From Shewanella kaireitica (GTDB lineage Bacteria; Pseudomonadota; Gammaproteobacteria; Enterobacterales; Shewanellaceae), in contig NZ_JAKIKQ010000003.1 of the NCBI RefSeq assembly GCF_023284045.1, positions 186,001-250,000 of the forward strand: a DNA stretch of 64,000 nt, given 5' to 3'. Made by a program: the position numbers and the translations under genes. Under the pieces are notes generated by a model. The model was not told the DNA's origin and ran no database searches. It worked only from the letters and a program-made list of their open reading frames with translations. Shown in pieces: positions 9,379 to 19,083 of the stretch. The stretch's first letter is position 1; each line of letters starts with the position of its first letter.

Positions 9379-11262
9379 ATGGAAGCTGAGCTACTTGAAA
9401 TTCGAAATTTCATTCGCCAATACCCACCGTTTGATCAGCTGCCAGAAGAGGCATTAATCGACGTATCGAAAAGTGTCGAGATCTCCTATTACCGCGCAGA
9501 CAACATGATCATCGAGTTTGGTGATGAGATCCACGATTTGTTTATGATCCGCAGTGGTGTTGTTGAAATTTATCGTCGTACTGGCGAGCTCTATAACCGT
9601 CTTGACCAGGGCGGCTTATTTGGACAGATGGGGCTACTAACCCGTAATAAGGTTCGCTTTCCTGCAAAATCTGTAAAAGACACTTTGCTGTACTGCATTC
9701 CTGAAAGTGTTTTTGGTGAGCTTTGTGAGCAGTACGACGCCTTTGCAGACTTTGTAGAAGTTGAAGGCAGTATTCGATTACAGCAAGCTGTTGAAGATAA
9801 TAGTGACGATGCCAATTCACTAACCACCTCTAAAGTAAAAACCTTACTCAGTGGCGCGCCAGTCATGCTGCCGATTAATACCACTGTTCAAGGTGTTGCT
9901 AGCATTATGTCAGAGGAGAATGTCTCGGCTGCTATTATTCATGATCCTAACCTTGCTGATGAGGGCGGCAACAGCTTTGTCGGTATCATTACAGTTCGAG
10001 ATCTCTGCGCTAAAGTGATTGCTGAAGGCTTAGACGTTGATACGCCGGTAGTTGAAGTGATGTCGACTGAACTTATCTCTTTAGATCACAACGCCTATAT
10101 TTTCGAAGCAATGCTATTAATGCTTAGATACAACGTCCATCACCTACCGATATTAAAAAACAAGCAACCTATTGGCTTAATAGAAGTCACCGACATTATT
10201 CGTTATGAGTCTCAAAACAGTTTATTGATTGTCAGTAGTATATTTCAGCAAAACAGTATTGATGACCTCATTGTGCTATCCAGTCAGCTCAAGGATTGCT
10301 TTGTACGTATGGTAAACGAAGATGCCAACTCACACATGGTTGGACGCGCGATGTCAGAGATAGGCAGAAGCTTTAAGCAGCGCTTATTAGAGTTAGCAGA
10401 AGAAAAGCTTGGCCCTCCTCCAGTCCCGTACTGCTTCTTAGCTTTGGGCTCGATGGCTCGTGACGAGCAGCTAATTGTAACCGATCAAGATAACGCCATT
10501 ATTCTCGATAACGACTACTCAGAATCGCTTCATGGTGAGTACTTTAGAGAACTCGCCACCTTTGTGTGTGATGGATTAGCCGCCTGCGGCTATACCTATT
10601 GCACTGGTGATATCATGGCCACTAACCCTGAATATCGAAAAACACAATCACAATGGGAGGAGTGTTTCGCCGATTGGATTGAAAACCCAAATCCACAAGC
10701 TTTGCTAAATAGCTCAATCTTTTTCGATCTTTATGGCGTCTATGGCAGACCTAAATGGGCGGAACAGTTAAACGCCTTTATTTTAAGAAAAGCGAAAAAG
10801 AACAACCGCTTTTTAGCTTGCCTTGCTAGAAATGCGATTAACCGCACGCCACCGCTGGGATTTTTTAAAGATTTCGTGATGGAAAAAGATGGCAGACACA
10901 ACAACTCAATTAACCTAAAAAGGCGCGGTACTGCACCATTGGCGGATCTGATTCGTGTGCATGCGCTTGCTATTGGTTCTCAATCACAAAACTCTTTTGA
11001 TCGATTGGAAGACATTATTGAGGCTGGTATTTTACCACCGTTAAAGGGCAAAGACCTGCAACATGCTATGGAGTTCATCTCCTTAGTGCGTATCCGCCAT
11101 CAGGCACTCGATATTGAGGCAGAACAGGAGCCTGATAACAATATTGAACCTGAAAACATGTCCGACTTTGAAAGGCGAAATCTAAAGGACGCTTTTTTAG
11201 TACTAAGCAGCGCGCAAAACTTTTTAAAATTCCGCTACAGTGCCAACAGTATGCAGGGGTAA
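9379..11262 (+). CDS. Cyclic-nucleotide-binding/CBS/DUF294 nucleotidyltransferase-like protein
   Basis: The protein has 627 residues with four blocks. A cNMP-binding beta-roll lies at about 10-130 (DLFMIRSGVVEIYRR, GGLFGQMGLL). A CBS pair follows at about 160-280. Then comes the DUF294 putative nucleotidyltransferase domain with FLALGSMARDEQL followed by TDQDNAII, the G-S and D-x-D pattern of polymerase-beta-type transferases (about residues 350-375). The end is a DUF294 C-terminal substrate-binding domain. It is cytosolic and probably a signalling or uridylyltransfer-like regulator whose target is unknown. The stop codon touches the ATG of the following exonuclease gene, so the two are co-translated. 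Confidence 0.87.
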   Translation: MEAELLEIRNFIRQYPPFDQLPEEALIDVSKSVEISYYRADNMIIEFGDEIHDLFMIRSGVVEIYRRTGELYNRLDQGGLFGQMGLLTRNKVRFPAKSVKDTLLYCIPESVFGELCEQYDAFADFVEVEGSIRLQQAVEDNSDDANSLTTSKVKTLLSGAPVMLPINTTVQGVASIMSEENVSAAIIHDPNLADEGGNSFVGIITVRDLCAKVIAEGLDVDTPVVEVMSTELISLDHNAYIFEAMLLMLRYNVHHLPILKNKQPIGLIEVTDIIRYESQNSLLIVSSIFQQNSIDDLIVLSSQLKDCFVRMVNEDANSHMVGRAMSEIGRSFKQRLLELAEEKLGPPPVPYCFLALGSMARDEQLIVTDQDNAIILDNDYSESLHGEYFRELATFVCDGLAACGYTYCTGDIMATNPEYRKTQSQWEECFADWIENPNPQALLNSSIFFDLYGVYGRPKWAEQLNAFILRKAKKNNRFLACLARNAINRTPPLGFFKDFVMEKDGRHNNSINLKRRGTAPLADLIRVHALAIGSQSQNSFDRLEDIIEAGILPPLKGKDLQHAMEFISLVRIRHQALDIEAEQEPDNNIEPENMSDFERRNLKDAFLVLSSAQNFLKFRYSANSMQG

Positions 11263-11982
11263 ATGATGCAAAACTTCACCAACCAAGAGGTGTTGAACTG
11301 GAAAGCATTTCTGCAAATTAAAGCGCAAGAAAGTAAAGATAGTCGCCTCACCAATTTTTACAATGTCAGCACCTATCATGGTGAAACAGCGCTGAAAGAT
11401 ATTAAGTTTGTCGCCTTAGACTTTGAAACTACAGGTCTTGATGCCAATGAGAACAGCATCATCAGTATTGGTTTAGTACCATTCACTCTGCGACGTATTG
11501 CCTGTCGCCAAGCTAAACACTGGTTTATTACCCCAGAGGACAAGCTCAAGGAAGATTCAGTTATCATCCACGGGATCACCCATTCCGACCTGAAAGGCGC
11601 GCCGGATCTGCTGCGAATATTGGAGCAACTCTTAGACGAGCTAGCGGGTAAGATAGTCGTGGTGCATTATCGCAGAATTGAACGGGACTTTTTCGATGCT
11701 GCACTGCGAAGTCTAATCAATGAAGGCATTGTTTTCCCCGTTGTTGATACCATGCAAATTGAAGCTGATGTTCAACAAGCCAAACCAAAGCGCTTTTTAG
11801 ATTGGTTTAAAAAAGGCCGCCCCGAATCAATTCGCCTGGCCAATAGTCGTACTCGCTATAACCTACCGACCTATCCACCACACGATGCACTCACAGATGC
11901 TATTGCAACTGCTGAGTTACTGCAGGCACAGATCTATCACCACTTCAGCCCTGAGACCCCTATCAAAAAGCTTTGGCTATAA
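11263..11982 (+). CDS. 3'-5' exonuclease, DnaQ/Pol III epsilon-like
   Basis: The protein has 239 residues with a DEDDh exonuclease fold. ExoI is ALDFETTGLDANENSIISIG (Asp and Glu metal ligands), ExoII is the VVHYRRIERDFFDAAL segment, and ExoIII is HDALTDAIATAELLQAQ with the conserved His and Asp. It begins directly after the stop codon of the DUF294 gene. This pair (cNMP/CBS/DUF294 followed by a DnaQ-like exonuclease) also occurs in relatives, from memory. It may trim DNA or RNA or degrade small nucleotides; it is not the replicative epsilon subunit, judged by its partner. Confidence 0.87.
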   Translation: MMQNFTNQEVLNWKAFLQIKAQESKDSRLTNFYNVSTYHGETALKDIKFVALDFETTGLDANENSIISIGLVPFTLRRIACRQAKHWFITPEDKLKEDSVIIHGITHSDLKGAPDLLRILEQLLDELAGKIVVVHYRRIERDFFDAALRSLINEGIVFPVVDTMQIEADVQQAKPKRFLDWFKKGRPESIRLANSRTRYNLPTYPPHDALTDAIATAELLQAQIYHHFSPETPIKKLWL

Positions 11983-12008
11983 TAGCTCGATATTAAACCT
12001 ATAAAAAA

Positions 12009-12046
12009 TAAAAAAGGCCGTATGATAAATCACACGGCCTTTTTTG
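12009..12046. terminator. Bidirectional rho-independent terminator
   Basis: The arms AAAAAGGCCGT and ACGGCCTTTTT face each other between two convergent genes, with A and T runs on the outer sides, so it can serve both. Confidence 0.9.
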
Positions 12047-12062
12047 CTAATCTACATTCAGC

Positions 12063-13640
12063 TTAACGAAAGCGCTTCTCTGTACGTAGTCCCAAGATCA
12101 GACTGACACACATTACCAATAAAATAATGGTGAATGGTAAGGCAGTAGAAATGGCGCCAGCTTGCAAGGCTTCAATGGCTTCTGTGCCACCAACCCAAAC
12201 AAGACCAGCAGCGATAGCTCCCTCAATAAAGGCCCAAAATACGCGCTGAGGCACTGGCGCATCAACTTTACCACCCGAAGTAATGCTATCAATCACTAAT
12301 GAGCCTGAGTCCGATGAGGTCACAAAAAAGACCAATACCAATACAACAGCAAGCAAAGACAAGATATTACCCATTGGTAAAGCATCAAACATTTGGAACA
12401 TTGCTAATGGTACTTCAGTTAAACCTTTCTCGCCTAAGGTACCTATTTTATTAGTGATTTGATCAATCGCAACGCCACCAAACACAGACATCCACAGCGT
12501 GGTCACTACGGTAGGGACAATCAGTACTGCCGTCATAAACTCACGAATTGTGCGTCCACGAGAAATACGTGCGATAAACATGCCCACAAAAGGAGACCAT
12601 GAGATCCACCACGCCCAGTAGAATACTGTCCAGCCATGCATCCAAGCTTCATCTTCTCGGCCACTTGGGTTACTCAACGGAATAATATTTTCAATGTAGC
12701 CCATTACTGTTGTCGGGATCGTGCCCATTGATACTGCAAAGGTCACCAAGGCAACAAACAGCACTAAAGCTGCCGCTAGTAGCATATTGACATTACTGAT
12801 GATTTTTACGCCACCATCAATGCCACGAATAACCGAAACAACAGCCAACAGGGTGACGATAAAGATAATCGCTATTTGCAACATTAAGCCGTTATCCATG
12901 CCGAACACATGATGGAAACCGCTTGCAGCTTGTTGAGCGCCAAGCCCTAGCGATGTTGCTAAACCAAACAGGGTCGCAAGCACCGCTAAGATGTCAACAA
13001 CATGTCCAGGCCAACCCCAAGTACGATCACCTAAAATAGGGTAAAACACCGAGCGCATTGAGAGCGGCAAGCCTTTGTTGTAAGCAAAAAATGCTAACGA
13101 CAATGACACAACACCGTAAATGGCCCATGGGTGTAGTCCCCAATGGTACATGGTGGCACCAAGGGCTAATTTCGCAGCTTCTGGCGTATTTGGCGTGACA
13201 TTCAGCGGAGTTTCATACCAACCGGTAAAGTACGCAGCAGGCTCTGCGACACCCCAAAACATAAGGCCAATACCCATGCCAGCAGCGAACAACATCGCAA
13301 CCCAAGACATCATCGAGTAATCCGTTTTGGCTTCGTCGCCACCTAAGCGGATTTTACCAAACGGAGAGACAATCATGGCTAAACAGAACACCACGAAAAT
13401 ATTGGCAGACCACATAAACAAACCATCAAATGCACCAATGATTTTCCATTTTATGCCGTCTAATGCAGCTTTAGAGGTTTCAGGGTCGACCACTAATATC
13501 GCTATTAAGAAGAGTCCAATTAAGGAAGCGCTGATCCCGAAAACAGGGTTGTGAACATCGAACCCCCACTTTTGAATGTTATCTTGTCCGACTGTGTAAT
13601 CGGTATTATCAATACTATATTTATCTTTTTTAATATTCAT
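12063..13640 (-). CDS. BCCT family betaine/carnitine/choline transporter
   Basis: The protein has 525 residues and twelve predicted membrane helices. The BCCT glycine motif GMGIGLMFWGVAEP and the Trp-rich TM8 segment FYWAWWISWSPFVG followed by MFIARISRGRTIREF are clear. Both mark sodium- or proton-coupled uptake of quaternary amines such as glycine betaine, carnitine or choline. The N- and C-termini are short, unlike BetT, which favours an import-only compatible-solute carrier. About 270 AT-rich bases lie upstream and probably hold its promoter. It is convergent with the exonuclease gene and shares its terminator. Confidence 0.9.
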   Translation of the reverse strand: MNIKKDKYSIDNTDYTVGQDNIQKWGFDVHNPVFGISASLIGLFLIAILVVDPETSKAALDGIKWKIIGAFDGLFMWSANIFVVFCLAMIVSPFGKIRLGGDEAKTDYSMMSWVAMLFAAGMGIGLMFWGVAEPAAYFTGWYETPLNVTPNTPEAAKLALGATMYHWGLHPWAIYGVVSLSLAFFAYNKGLPLSMRSVFYPILGDRTWGWPGHVVDILAVLATLFGLATSLGLGAQQAASGFHHVFGMDNGLMLQIAIIFIVTLLAVVSVIRGIDGGVKIISNVNMLLAAALVLFVALVTFAVSMGTIPTTVMGYIENIIPLSNPSGREDEAWMHGWTVFYWAWWISWSPFVGMFIARISRGRTIREFMTAVLIVPTVVTTLWMSVFGGVAIDQITNKIGTLGEKGLTEVPLAMFQMFDALPMGNILSLLAVVLVLVFFVTSSDSGSLVIDSITSGGKVDAPVPQRVFWAFIEGAIAAGLVWVGGTEAIEALQAGAISTALPFTIILLVMCVSLILGLRTEKRFR

Positions 13641-13909
13641 TGATCCTCGTTTAGAACGAATTTCATTCGAAAAATGTGGGTTTATTTTACTTTATTTGAC
13701 GATAACTTGCAGCTTATAGATTCCTAACAAACGCGTCACATGTCACTTTACAGACTATAGCTTAGCAGTTGTGAGTTAATTGATTTAGTTTGATTTAGTT
13801 TGAAATACCAAAATATTTTACTTTAAGACATGTTAAATAGGTGTATATACGCTAAATCATACTTAGCTAAACCAACAAGTATGCCTATCTTTAATACTAA
13901 AATTGCGGA

Positions 13910-14413
13910 TTAGATAGTCTTAACAACAAACCGTTGAACGACCAATCCAGCTTGGGTGATTTCAGAATCAAGCTTTCCGCCGCAGGCTTTTATCATATTC
14001 GCTGATGCGAGGTTGTGTTTATGACAATGAATATGAATAGACGACACATTCATCTGGACTAGATAGCGAATGGACATTTGCATTAGCTGTACTCCAATAC
14101 CCTTGCCTCGGTATGAAGGCCTTATGCCTAAACCAATATGACCGCCACAGTATTTAATTGCATCATTGAGGCGATGCCGAATATTAGTGACTCCGACAAT
14201 CTGTTCATCATCCACTAACCACAGCGTGGAGCTTTGAACATAACCATCGGGTAGGTTAATACCTTGGGCAAAGTCATTTAGCCGTGTGAGCAATTGCTCA
14301 AAATCATCGGACTCGAAATCGAGGGGAAACGGATAACGCTCTTCATCGCCCAACTCTTTAATGTACTCTCGATAACTCTGTTCATAAGCGGCTGATGGGA
14401 TAACAAGCTTCAA
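13910..14413 (-). CDS. GNAT family N-acetyltransferase
   Basis: The protein has 167 residues. The acetyl-CoA-binding segment is LGIRPSYRGKGIGVQLMQMSI, split around the R-G-x-G-x-G turn at RGKGIG. The later HCHKHNLASANMIKACGG corresponds to the helix with the common N-x-x-S-x-x-x-x-E-K pattern. The N-terminus (PSAAYEQSYREYIKELGDEE) is typical of the YjdJ/ElaA-like small-molecule group. The substrate is unknown. It stands 47 bases downstream of the MreB-like gene on the same strand. Confidence 0.85.
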   Translation of the reverse strand: MKLVIPSAAYEQSYREYIKELGDEERYPFPLDFESDDFEQLLTRLNDFAQGINLPDGYVQSSTLWLVDDEQIVGVTNIRHRLNDAIKYCGGHIGLGIRPSYRGKGIGVQLMQMSIRYLVQMNVSSIHIHCHKHNLASANMIKACGGKLDSEITQAGLVVQRFVVKTI

Positions 14414-14460
14414 TAGAACCTCCGAGATTAGGCTTAGTTAAATGTACAAATATTTGCTGA

Positions 14461-14964
14461 TCACATTGGACTGCTGGCAGCTGCAGCCATAACTTCATGT
14501 TGAGCAATATCTTTAAATACAATTGTTGAGGCTGCTAATGTATTTTCACCTTGGTAGACTGCAACATCTCTAGCCCCTGCGCCTAACGCCATTTCCCGCA
14601 GCGCTCTAATTTCAATCATGGTTAAGCCACCCTCTGTTTTCTCCATGGGATGAACAATGATTACTGGCGCCGATAACGTCAATTTGTTTCCGCCGAGTTT
14701 TTGTATGATCTGTTTCAATAAAAGCTCAGCAATAAAAAAATCACGCAAAAGGGTTCTCGGATGAGAAAACGGATTTACGGCATCAACATAGGCTTGGTTA
14801 CCAAATGCGACAACGTCCAATTTGCCATTTTTTAAGCTATTAAACTGAAGTAACGGCTGCTCATCAAACACATTATTGCTGTCGATATCGACGGCTCTAA
14901 TGCGATTTTCCCATATTTGAACATATAGAGTAGTGCCGAGCTTTTTGGTAAAACGGCTAAACAT
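14461..14964 (-). CDS. Half-length MreB-like protein
   Basis: The protein has 167 residues that resemble only the N-terminal half of the actin homologue MreB. The best match is PVIIVHP followed by IEIRALREMALGAGARDVAVYQGENTLAAS, given here in parts, matching MreB's subdomain IA/IB segment that ends in the EPMAAAIG helix. The phosphate-1 loop of MreB (DLGTANT) is replaced by LGTTLYVQIWENRI. The phosphate-2 and adenosine motifs of the second lobe are absent because the protein stops. It cannot fold a normal nucleotide cleft alone. The sequence is intact and in frame, so a real short protein, not a recent truncation, seems likely. It might cap or modulate MreB filaments; that is inference. Confidence 0.7.
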   Translation of the reverse strand: MFSRFTKKLGTTLYVQIWENRIRAVDIDSNNVFDEQPLLQFNSLKNGKLDVVAFGNQAYVDAVNPFSHPRTLLRDFFIAELLLKQIIQKLGGNKLTLSAPVIIVHPMEKTEGGLTMIEIRALREMALGAGARDVAVYQGENTLAASTIVFKDIAQHEVMAAAASSPM

Positions 14965-15057
14965 AAATCAATCCTTTGTTGAAACGACACTATCTACAAT
15001 ATCGACTGGCGCCATTTCCACAACTCTCTTAGCAAAAATGAAAACTGCGGTTAGTGG

Positions 15058-15285
15058 CTACTTTGGTGACCACTTTATCTGAAACTCAATCTCTTCTTCA
15101 TCGTCGCTGCGCTCATGTTCAACCGTGTACTCCGCGCGAACAGGCACATAAACTCGCTCACCTGCAATTTGTATTTCAAATTTATCACCAGTCTCTAATG
15201 CGTCAGCTAGACGTCTTAATTTGGCTGCAAACTCTGCGTTTGTATAGCCTTTTTCGATATCTCTTTTTGGTTTAACAGTCATCAT
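15058..15285 (-). CDS. Amphi-Trp domain protein
   Basis: The 75-residue protein matches the short amphi-Trp domain. A helical N-terminal part (AEFAAKLRRLADALETGDKF) is followed by paired strands EIQIAGERVYVPV and EIEFQIKWSPK, the last with the Trp that names the family. The function of this family is not established. Two adjacent ATGs (15285 and 15282) follow an AAGGGGT ribosome site. Confidence 0.75.
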   Translation of the reverse strand: MMTVKPKRDIEKGYTNAEFAAKLRRLADALETGDKFEIQIAGERVYVPVRAEYTVEHERSDDEEEIEFQIKWSPK

Positions 15286-15324
15286 TTACCCCTTATCTTT
15301 GTTGGCTAATTCAATCTTCAGCAT

Positions 15325-15768
15325 TCAATCTAGTTTCTTCCATAACTCTTGCTCTTTTAACTCACCATTTTCAACCCGCTGTGTTTGCCACTTATCCCCT
15401 TTTATCTCATAAGTGAAAGCGAAAGGCTTATCTGGTGCAACACCAAAGGAGTTTAGCTGTGGGTATTCAATATAATCGGTTTCACTATAGGTATAGCTGC
15501 CAGTGCCGGCAGCCCAAAACTCTTGCTTAGGTTTATCAAGAGTGCCAACATTCTTCATGGTGGTAAAACTAAAGTGGGAGGCTGAGATAACTTTAATAGC
15601 GCTTAATTTCAAGTCACCGTAATGTATCCACTTGCCTTTGCCATCAAGGTACTTTCCAGACACAAGTTGCCAGCTGCCAACAAAGGGATTGTCCGCCGCA
15701 AGCGTTGAAGTTTGAACACCAAGTAATGCAGCTATTACTAACGTTATTCGCAAATAGAGATGTTTCAT
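15325..15768 (-). CDS. Secreted lipocalin-like protein
   Basis: The 147-residue protein has a signal peptide (LRITLVIAALLGVQTSTLAA, cut near AADN) and a small beta-barrel-like body. The body starts with NPFVGSWQLVSGKYLDGKG, the N-terminal G-x-W motif of lipocalin-like proteins. Later strands include HFSFTTMKNV and FAFTYEIKGDKWQTQRVENG. It is expected in the periplasm, where it might bind a small hydrophobic ligand; the ligand is unknown. No cysteine follows the signal peptide, so it is not a lipoprotein. Confidence 0.7.
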   Translation of the reverse strand: MKHLYLRITLVIAALLGVQTSTLAADNPFVGSWQLVSGKYLDGKGKWIHYGDLKLSAIKVISASHFSFTTMKNVGTLDKPKQEFWAAGTGSYTYSETDYIEYPQLNSFGVAPDKPFAFTYEIKGDKWQTQRVENGELKEQELWKKLD

Positions 15769-15806
15769 TTTTTTTCCTTAAAATGCAACCAGTATATAAA
15801 GCTCAA

Positions 15807-16211
15807 TTAATCATAAACTTCATCAATTCCTTCAAGCTTTACCCAATCATGACAGCGGTCTTGATAAACCACCACACTAGGCGCTGCAAGCTGGGATTTA
15901 TGCACCGCATCATCGGCAAAATTGCCTAATGGAATAGCAACCACGTCCGGCATAATATCCATGGTGAACCACAGATTTCCGCCACAATGAGGGCAAAACT
16001 CAAAAGTTATCGTCGCACCATCATCGCCAACACGTTGATAGTGATGACTGACACCAGTAAAAGAGACTTGCTTTAATGAGTAACGGGCTTGCACACCAAA
16101 AGCGCTACCAGTACGTTTTTGGCAGGCATTGCAATGACACACGGAAACCCGAATGGGATCACCGCTTACAGATAGGGATAATTGGCCACAATTGCAGCTG
16201 GCTGTTTGCAT
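15807..16211 (-). CDS. GFA/CENP-V domain protein
   Basis: The 134-residue protein has the same zinc-ligand layout as the GFA protein at 2951: Cys6/Cys8 (CNC), Cys25/27/30 (VCHCNAC) and Cys73/Cys76 (FCPHCGG). The rest differs clearly, so it is an old paralogue and not a recent duplicate. The substrate is unknown. It lies 46 bases downstream of oleD on the same strand and could be read through from the ole operon, but nothing ties it to olefin synthesis. Confidence 0.85.
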   Translation of the reverse strand: MQTASCNCGQLSLSVSGDPIRVSVCHCNACQKRTGSAFGVQARYSLKQVSFTGVSHHYQRVGDDGATITFEFCPHCGGNLWFTMDIMPDVVAIPLGNFADDAVHKSQLAAPSVVVYQDRCHDWVKLEGIDEVYD

Positions 16212-16257
16212 AACTCTACTCCTTGAGTTGCGACTTGAATGCGATTGAAATAAAGCT

Positions 16258-17370
16258 TTAAGCTAACGACTTTTTAAGCCGCTGCATACCCTCATCTATA
16301 CTAACAATCGCGTTGTAGCCTAGATCAGCCTTAGCAGCACCAATATCAAAATAGTGACTCGTTGAAAGTTGTCGGGCGACAAAGCGAGTCATGATAGGCT
16401 CTTCTGTCTTACCCAATAAGCTATATATCGATTCAAGCAACGCGCCCACGCCATAAGCAACCGCAGTAGGCACTCGCTTACTAACAGCTGGCAGGCCTTT
16501 GCAATCAAGAATTTTATTTAACATAGCTGCCATAGTAATGGGCTGATCATTACTCAAGTAATAAGCTTTACCTGCACACTTAGCCTGTACTTCGTGCGCA
16601 CTGGCAACGCATAACTTCTCAGCCGCTAAAATATGGGCATAAGCAGCATTACCGACATAAATGGTATCAACCAATTTATCTTGCTTACCCACAAGCTTTA
16701 AACGCCCCGCTTTGGCACGTTCAAGTACCCGCGGCACCAAATGTGGATCGCCCGGTCCCCAAATAAGATGCGGCCTTAACGATACCGTTTGCAATTTATC
16801 ACCAGCTATCGTGGCATCACCATTAGCCGCTATCATCATCTTCTCAGCAACCGCTTTAGATTCACCGTAAAAATTGAGGTACTTATCAGCATAAGGCGCA
16901 GACTCATCGCAACCGTTTTCATCAACACCGGCAAAGGTCACACTTGGGGTACTGGTATAGATAAGCTTACTGATATTGGTCTTTTTACACGCGTTGATGA
17001 TGTACTGAGCCCCATCAACATTGGGTGAGTAATAGCTTTGTTTACTGCCCCAAACTCCGGCTTTAGACGCAACATGAAATACAATGTCACAACTTTGCAT
17101 CGCAGCCATTACAGCCGACTCATCAGCTAGGTCGCCCTTGACCATCGTCACTCCCATTGCAGAGAGCTGCGGATAATCACCACGGGCAAAGCCTGTCACT
17201 TTAATGCCGACAGCCAACAAACGCTCACAAATGGCTTTACCTAAAAAGCCACCCGCGCCAGTCACAAATGCATGGGATGCGTACTGTTTTAAATTGGTGA
17301 GTGCAACTTGCTCGGCTTGAGCAAAATCACTTAGCACGGGAGTATTTGCGTTATAGTCAGACACAATCAA
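16258..17370 (-). CDS. oleD: OleD, NADPH-dependent 2-alkyl-3-ketoalkanoate reductase
   Basis: The 370-residue extended SDR of the 3-beta-hydroxysteroid dehydrogenase type has a Rossmann motif TGAGGFLG at residues 37-44 and the active-site pair YGESK in FYGESKAVAEKMM. In the known ole pathway, OleD reduces the 2-alkyl-3-keto acid made by OleA to a 2-alkyl-3-hydroxy acid. Its ATG follows the oleC stop codon directly (17371/17370), and oleC, oleB and oleA lie upstream on the same strand, so the assignment rests on both sequence and context. Confidence 0.92.
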   Translation of the reverse strand: MIVSDYNANTPVLSDFAQAEQVALTNLKQYASHAFVTGAGGFLGKAICERLLAVGIKVTGFARGDYPQLSAMGVTMVKGDLADESAVMAAMQSCDIVFHVASKAGVWGSKQSYYSPNVDGAQYIINACKKTNISKLIYTSTPSVTFAGVDENGCDESAPYADKYLNFYGESKAVAEKMMIAANGDATIAGDKLQTVSLRPHLIWGPGDPHLVPRVLERAKAGRLKLVGKQDKLVDTIYVGNAAYAHILAAEKLCVASAHEVQAKCAGKAYYLSNDQPITMAAMLNKILDCKGLPAVSKRVPTAVAYGVGALLESIYSLLGKTEEPIMTRFVARQLSTSHYFDIGAAKADLGYNAIVSIDEGMQRLKKSLA

Positions 17371-19077
17371 CTATTCCTTGATCTGTTTCTGGGCCCAAAC
17401 GGCCAATTTCTCTCTAAATATTTTGGCGTTGTGACGAATATCAACCGGAAAATCTGCATGGATAAGGAAACGTTCTATCCCTTGGGTGTAGCTATGTTGC
17501 TCTGCCAGTTGTCTAAGCTCAGCATATAATACCGCTGAGTTTGCACACGCCAAAGACTGATTGAGTTCAATACAAACTAACGGTGTTACGTTACCTGCAA
17601 CAGTAACCCCCACTAGCGCACTTCGTTTAATATCAGGGTGTGTATTAAAAATACGCTCAGTTGGGATAGAGTAGTAACGCTGTATGTTGTCACCAGCGGT
17701 TGTTGCATCAACTCGGTGCGCCTTACGGCCACACATCCATAACAATCCATTGTCGTCCAGATAGCCTAGATCGCCCATACGGTGACGAACATCATCGCCA
17801 TCGATGATTTTAGCGGCCTGAGTAGCACTATCTCGTTGATAATATGCACGGCTCACCATTGGGCCTTTTACCACTATTTCACCGATTTGATTGGCCGCAA
17901 GCGTTAGCTCATCATGCCACTGGTTAATCGGGCTTTCATCAATATCAATAATAGTTATATCAACGCCATCAATGGGGCTACCCACACAGATCCCACCACC
18001 ATTGTCAGTGACATCCGTCGTCTCAAATAGGGCCTTGCTGCCAATTTTACTTAACGGCAGCGATTCAGTCGCGCCATAAGAGTTAAGCACCTCAACATCG
18101 TGATTGAGCATACTGCTAAAACGTTTTATTGATGATATCGTGGCGGGAGCTCCCGCGGAGATAACCCGTTTAATGCTGCCTAATTGATGATTAGTCAGCC
18201 TTCCAGCTTGCCCTAAACGCTCTATTAGCGCGGGATTAACAAACATATTGCTGCACTGATACTTATCAATGGCAGCAAAGATAAAATCGGGGTTTGCGGT
18301 TATCGGCTTGCTGGCATCCATATCAGGCACAATAGAAGCCATGCCAAGAGCTGGACCGAATAACGAGAATAACGGAAACGTGGCTAAATCACGCTCACCC
18401 GTTTTAATGGCGTAATCATGTTTAAGTGCGCTAATTTGCGCCTCAAACATCTTATGTGAGTAGACCACGCCTTTTGGGGTGCCAGTGCTGCCGCTGGTAA
18501 ACAATATTGCCGCCATGGCGTCTTTTGCGAGCCATTGCATTTCAAACGGTTTATCTTCAGTAACCTGGCTGACAATATGCTCAAGTCGAACTGCGCCAGT
18601 TATTACGCTAGCAAGCTTACCACCACTGACAGTGATTAAGTGTTTAACGCTACCTTTCGCCCAGCCAAATAAACGCCTAGCAACATGGGCTTTAGGGATG
18701 CCAATAAATACATCTGGTTTTGCTTCAATAAAACACTGTTTGAGGTTTTTAACCCCCATACCAGGATCAACCAAGATAGGGATGATCCCCGCTTTAAATA
18801 ACGCAAAAGTTAAACAGAAAAAGTCGATACTCGGTGTAACCATCAATACCGATTTCATACCGGGCTTTAGCCCAAACTGAATAAGCGCCGCCGCTATGCG
18901 GTCACTTTGGGTATTAAGCGTTTGAAAGTCCATCTCTTCATAGCTTAAGCCCGCAACGGACTGGCCATGCGAGTGTTGCACCGCAACCGCAAGAGAGTCG
19001 GGAGTATTGTTAGCAGCATTAACCAAGTGACGACAAAGGTTAGCTCCTACCTGCTGGCTCTCAAGCGATTTGTTCAT
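17371..19077 (-). CDS. oleC: OleC, beta-lactone synthetase (AMP-forming ligase fold)
   Basis: The 568-residue member of the acyl-AMP ligase superfamily has the phosphate loop [18 protein letters not shown] (about residues 190-207), then the adenine motif NSYGATES, and the hinge Asp region [19 protein letters not shown]. OleC adenylates the beta-hydroxy acid and closes it to a beta-lactone, the immediate precursor of the olefin. The gene sits 6 bases from oleB and abuts oleD. The fold is shared with acyl-CoA synthetases, but the four-gene order makes OleC by far the better call. Confidence 0.92.
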   Translation of the reverse strand: MNKSLESQQVGANLCRHLVNAANNTPDSLAVAVQHSHGQSVAGLSYEEMDFQTLNTQSDRIAAALIQFGLKPGMKSVLMVTPSIDFFCLTFALFKAGIIPILVDPGMGVKNLKQCFIEAKPDVFIGIPKAHVARRLFGWAKGSVKHLITVSGGKLASVITGAVRLEHIVSQVTEDKPFEMQWLAKDAMAAILFTSGSTGTPKGVVYSHKMFEAQISALKHDYAIKTGERDLATFPLFSLFGPALGMASIVPDMDASKPITANPDFIFAAIDKYQCSNMFVNPALIERLGQAGRLTNHQLGSIKRVISAGAPATISSIKRFSSMLNHDVEVLNSYGATESLPLSKIGSKALFETTDVTDNGGGICVGSPIDGVDITIIDIDESPINQWHDELTLAANQIGEIVVKGPMVSRAYYQRDSATQAAKIIDGDDVRHRMGDLGYLDDNGLLWMCGRKAHRVDATTAGDNIQRYYSIPTERIFNTHPDIKRSALVGVTVAGNVTPLVCIELNQSLACANSAVLYAELRQLAEQHSYTQGIERFLIHADFPVDIRHNAKIFREKLAVWAQKQIKE

Positions 19078-19083
19078 CGTTTT

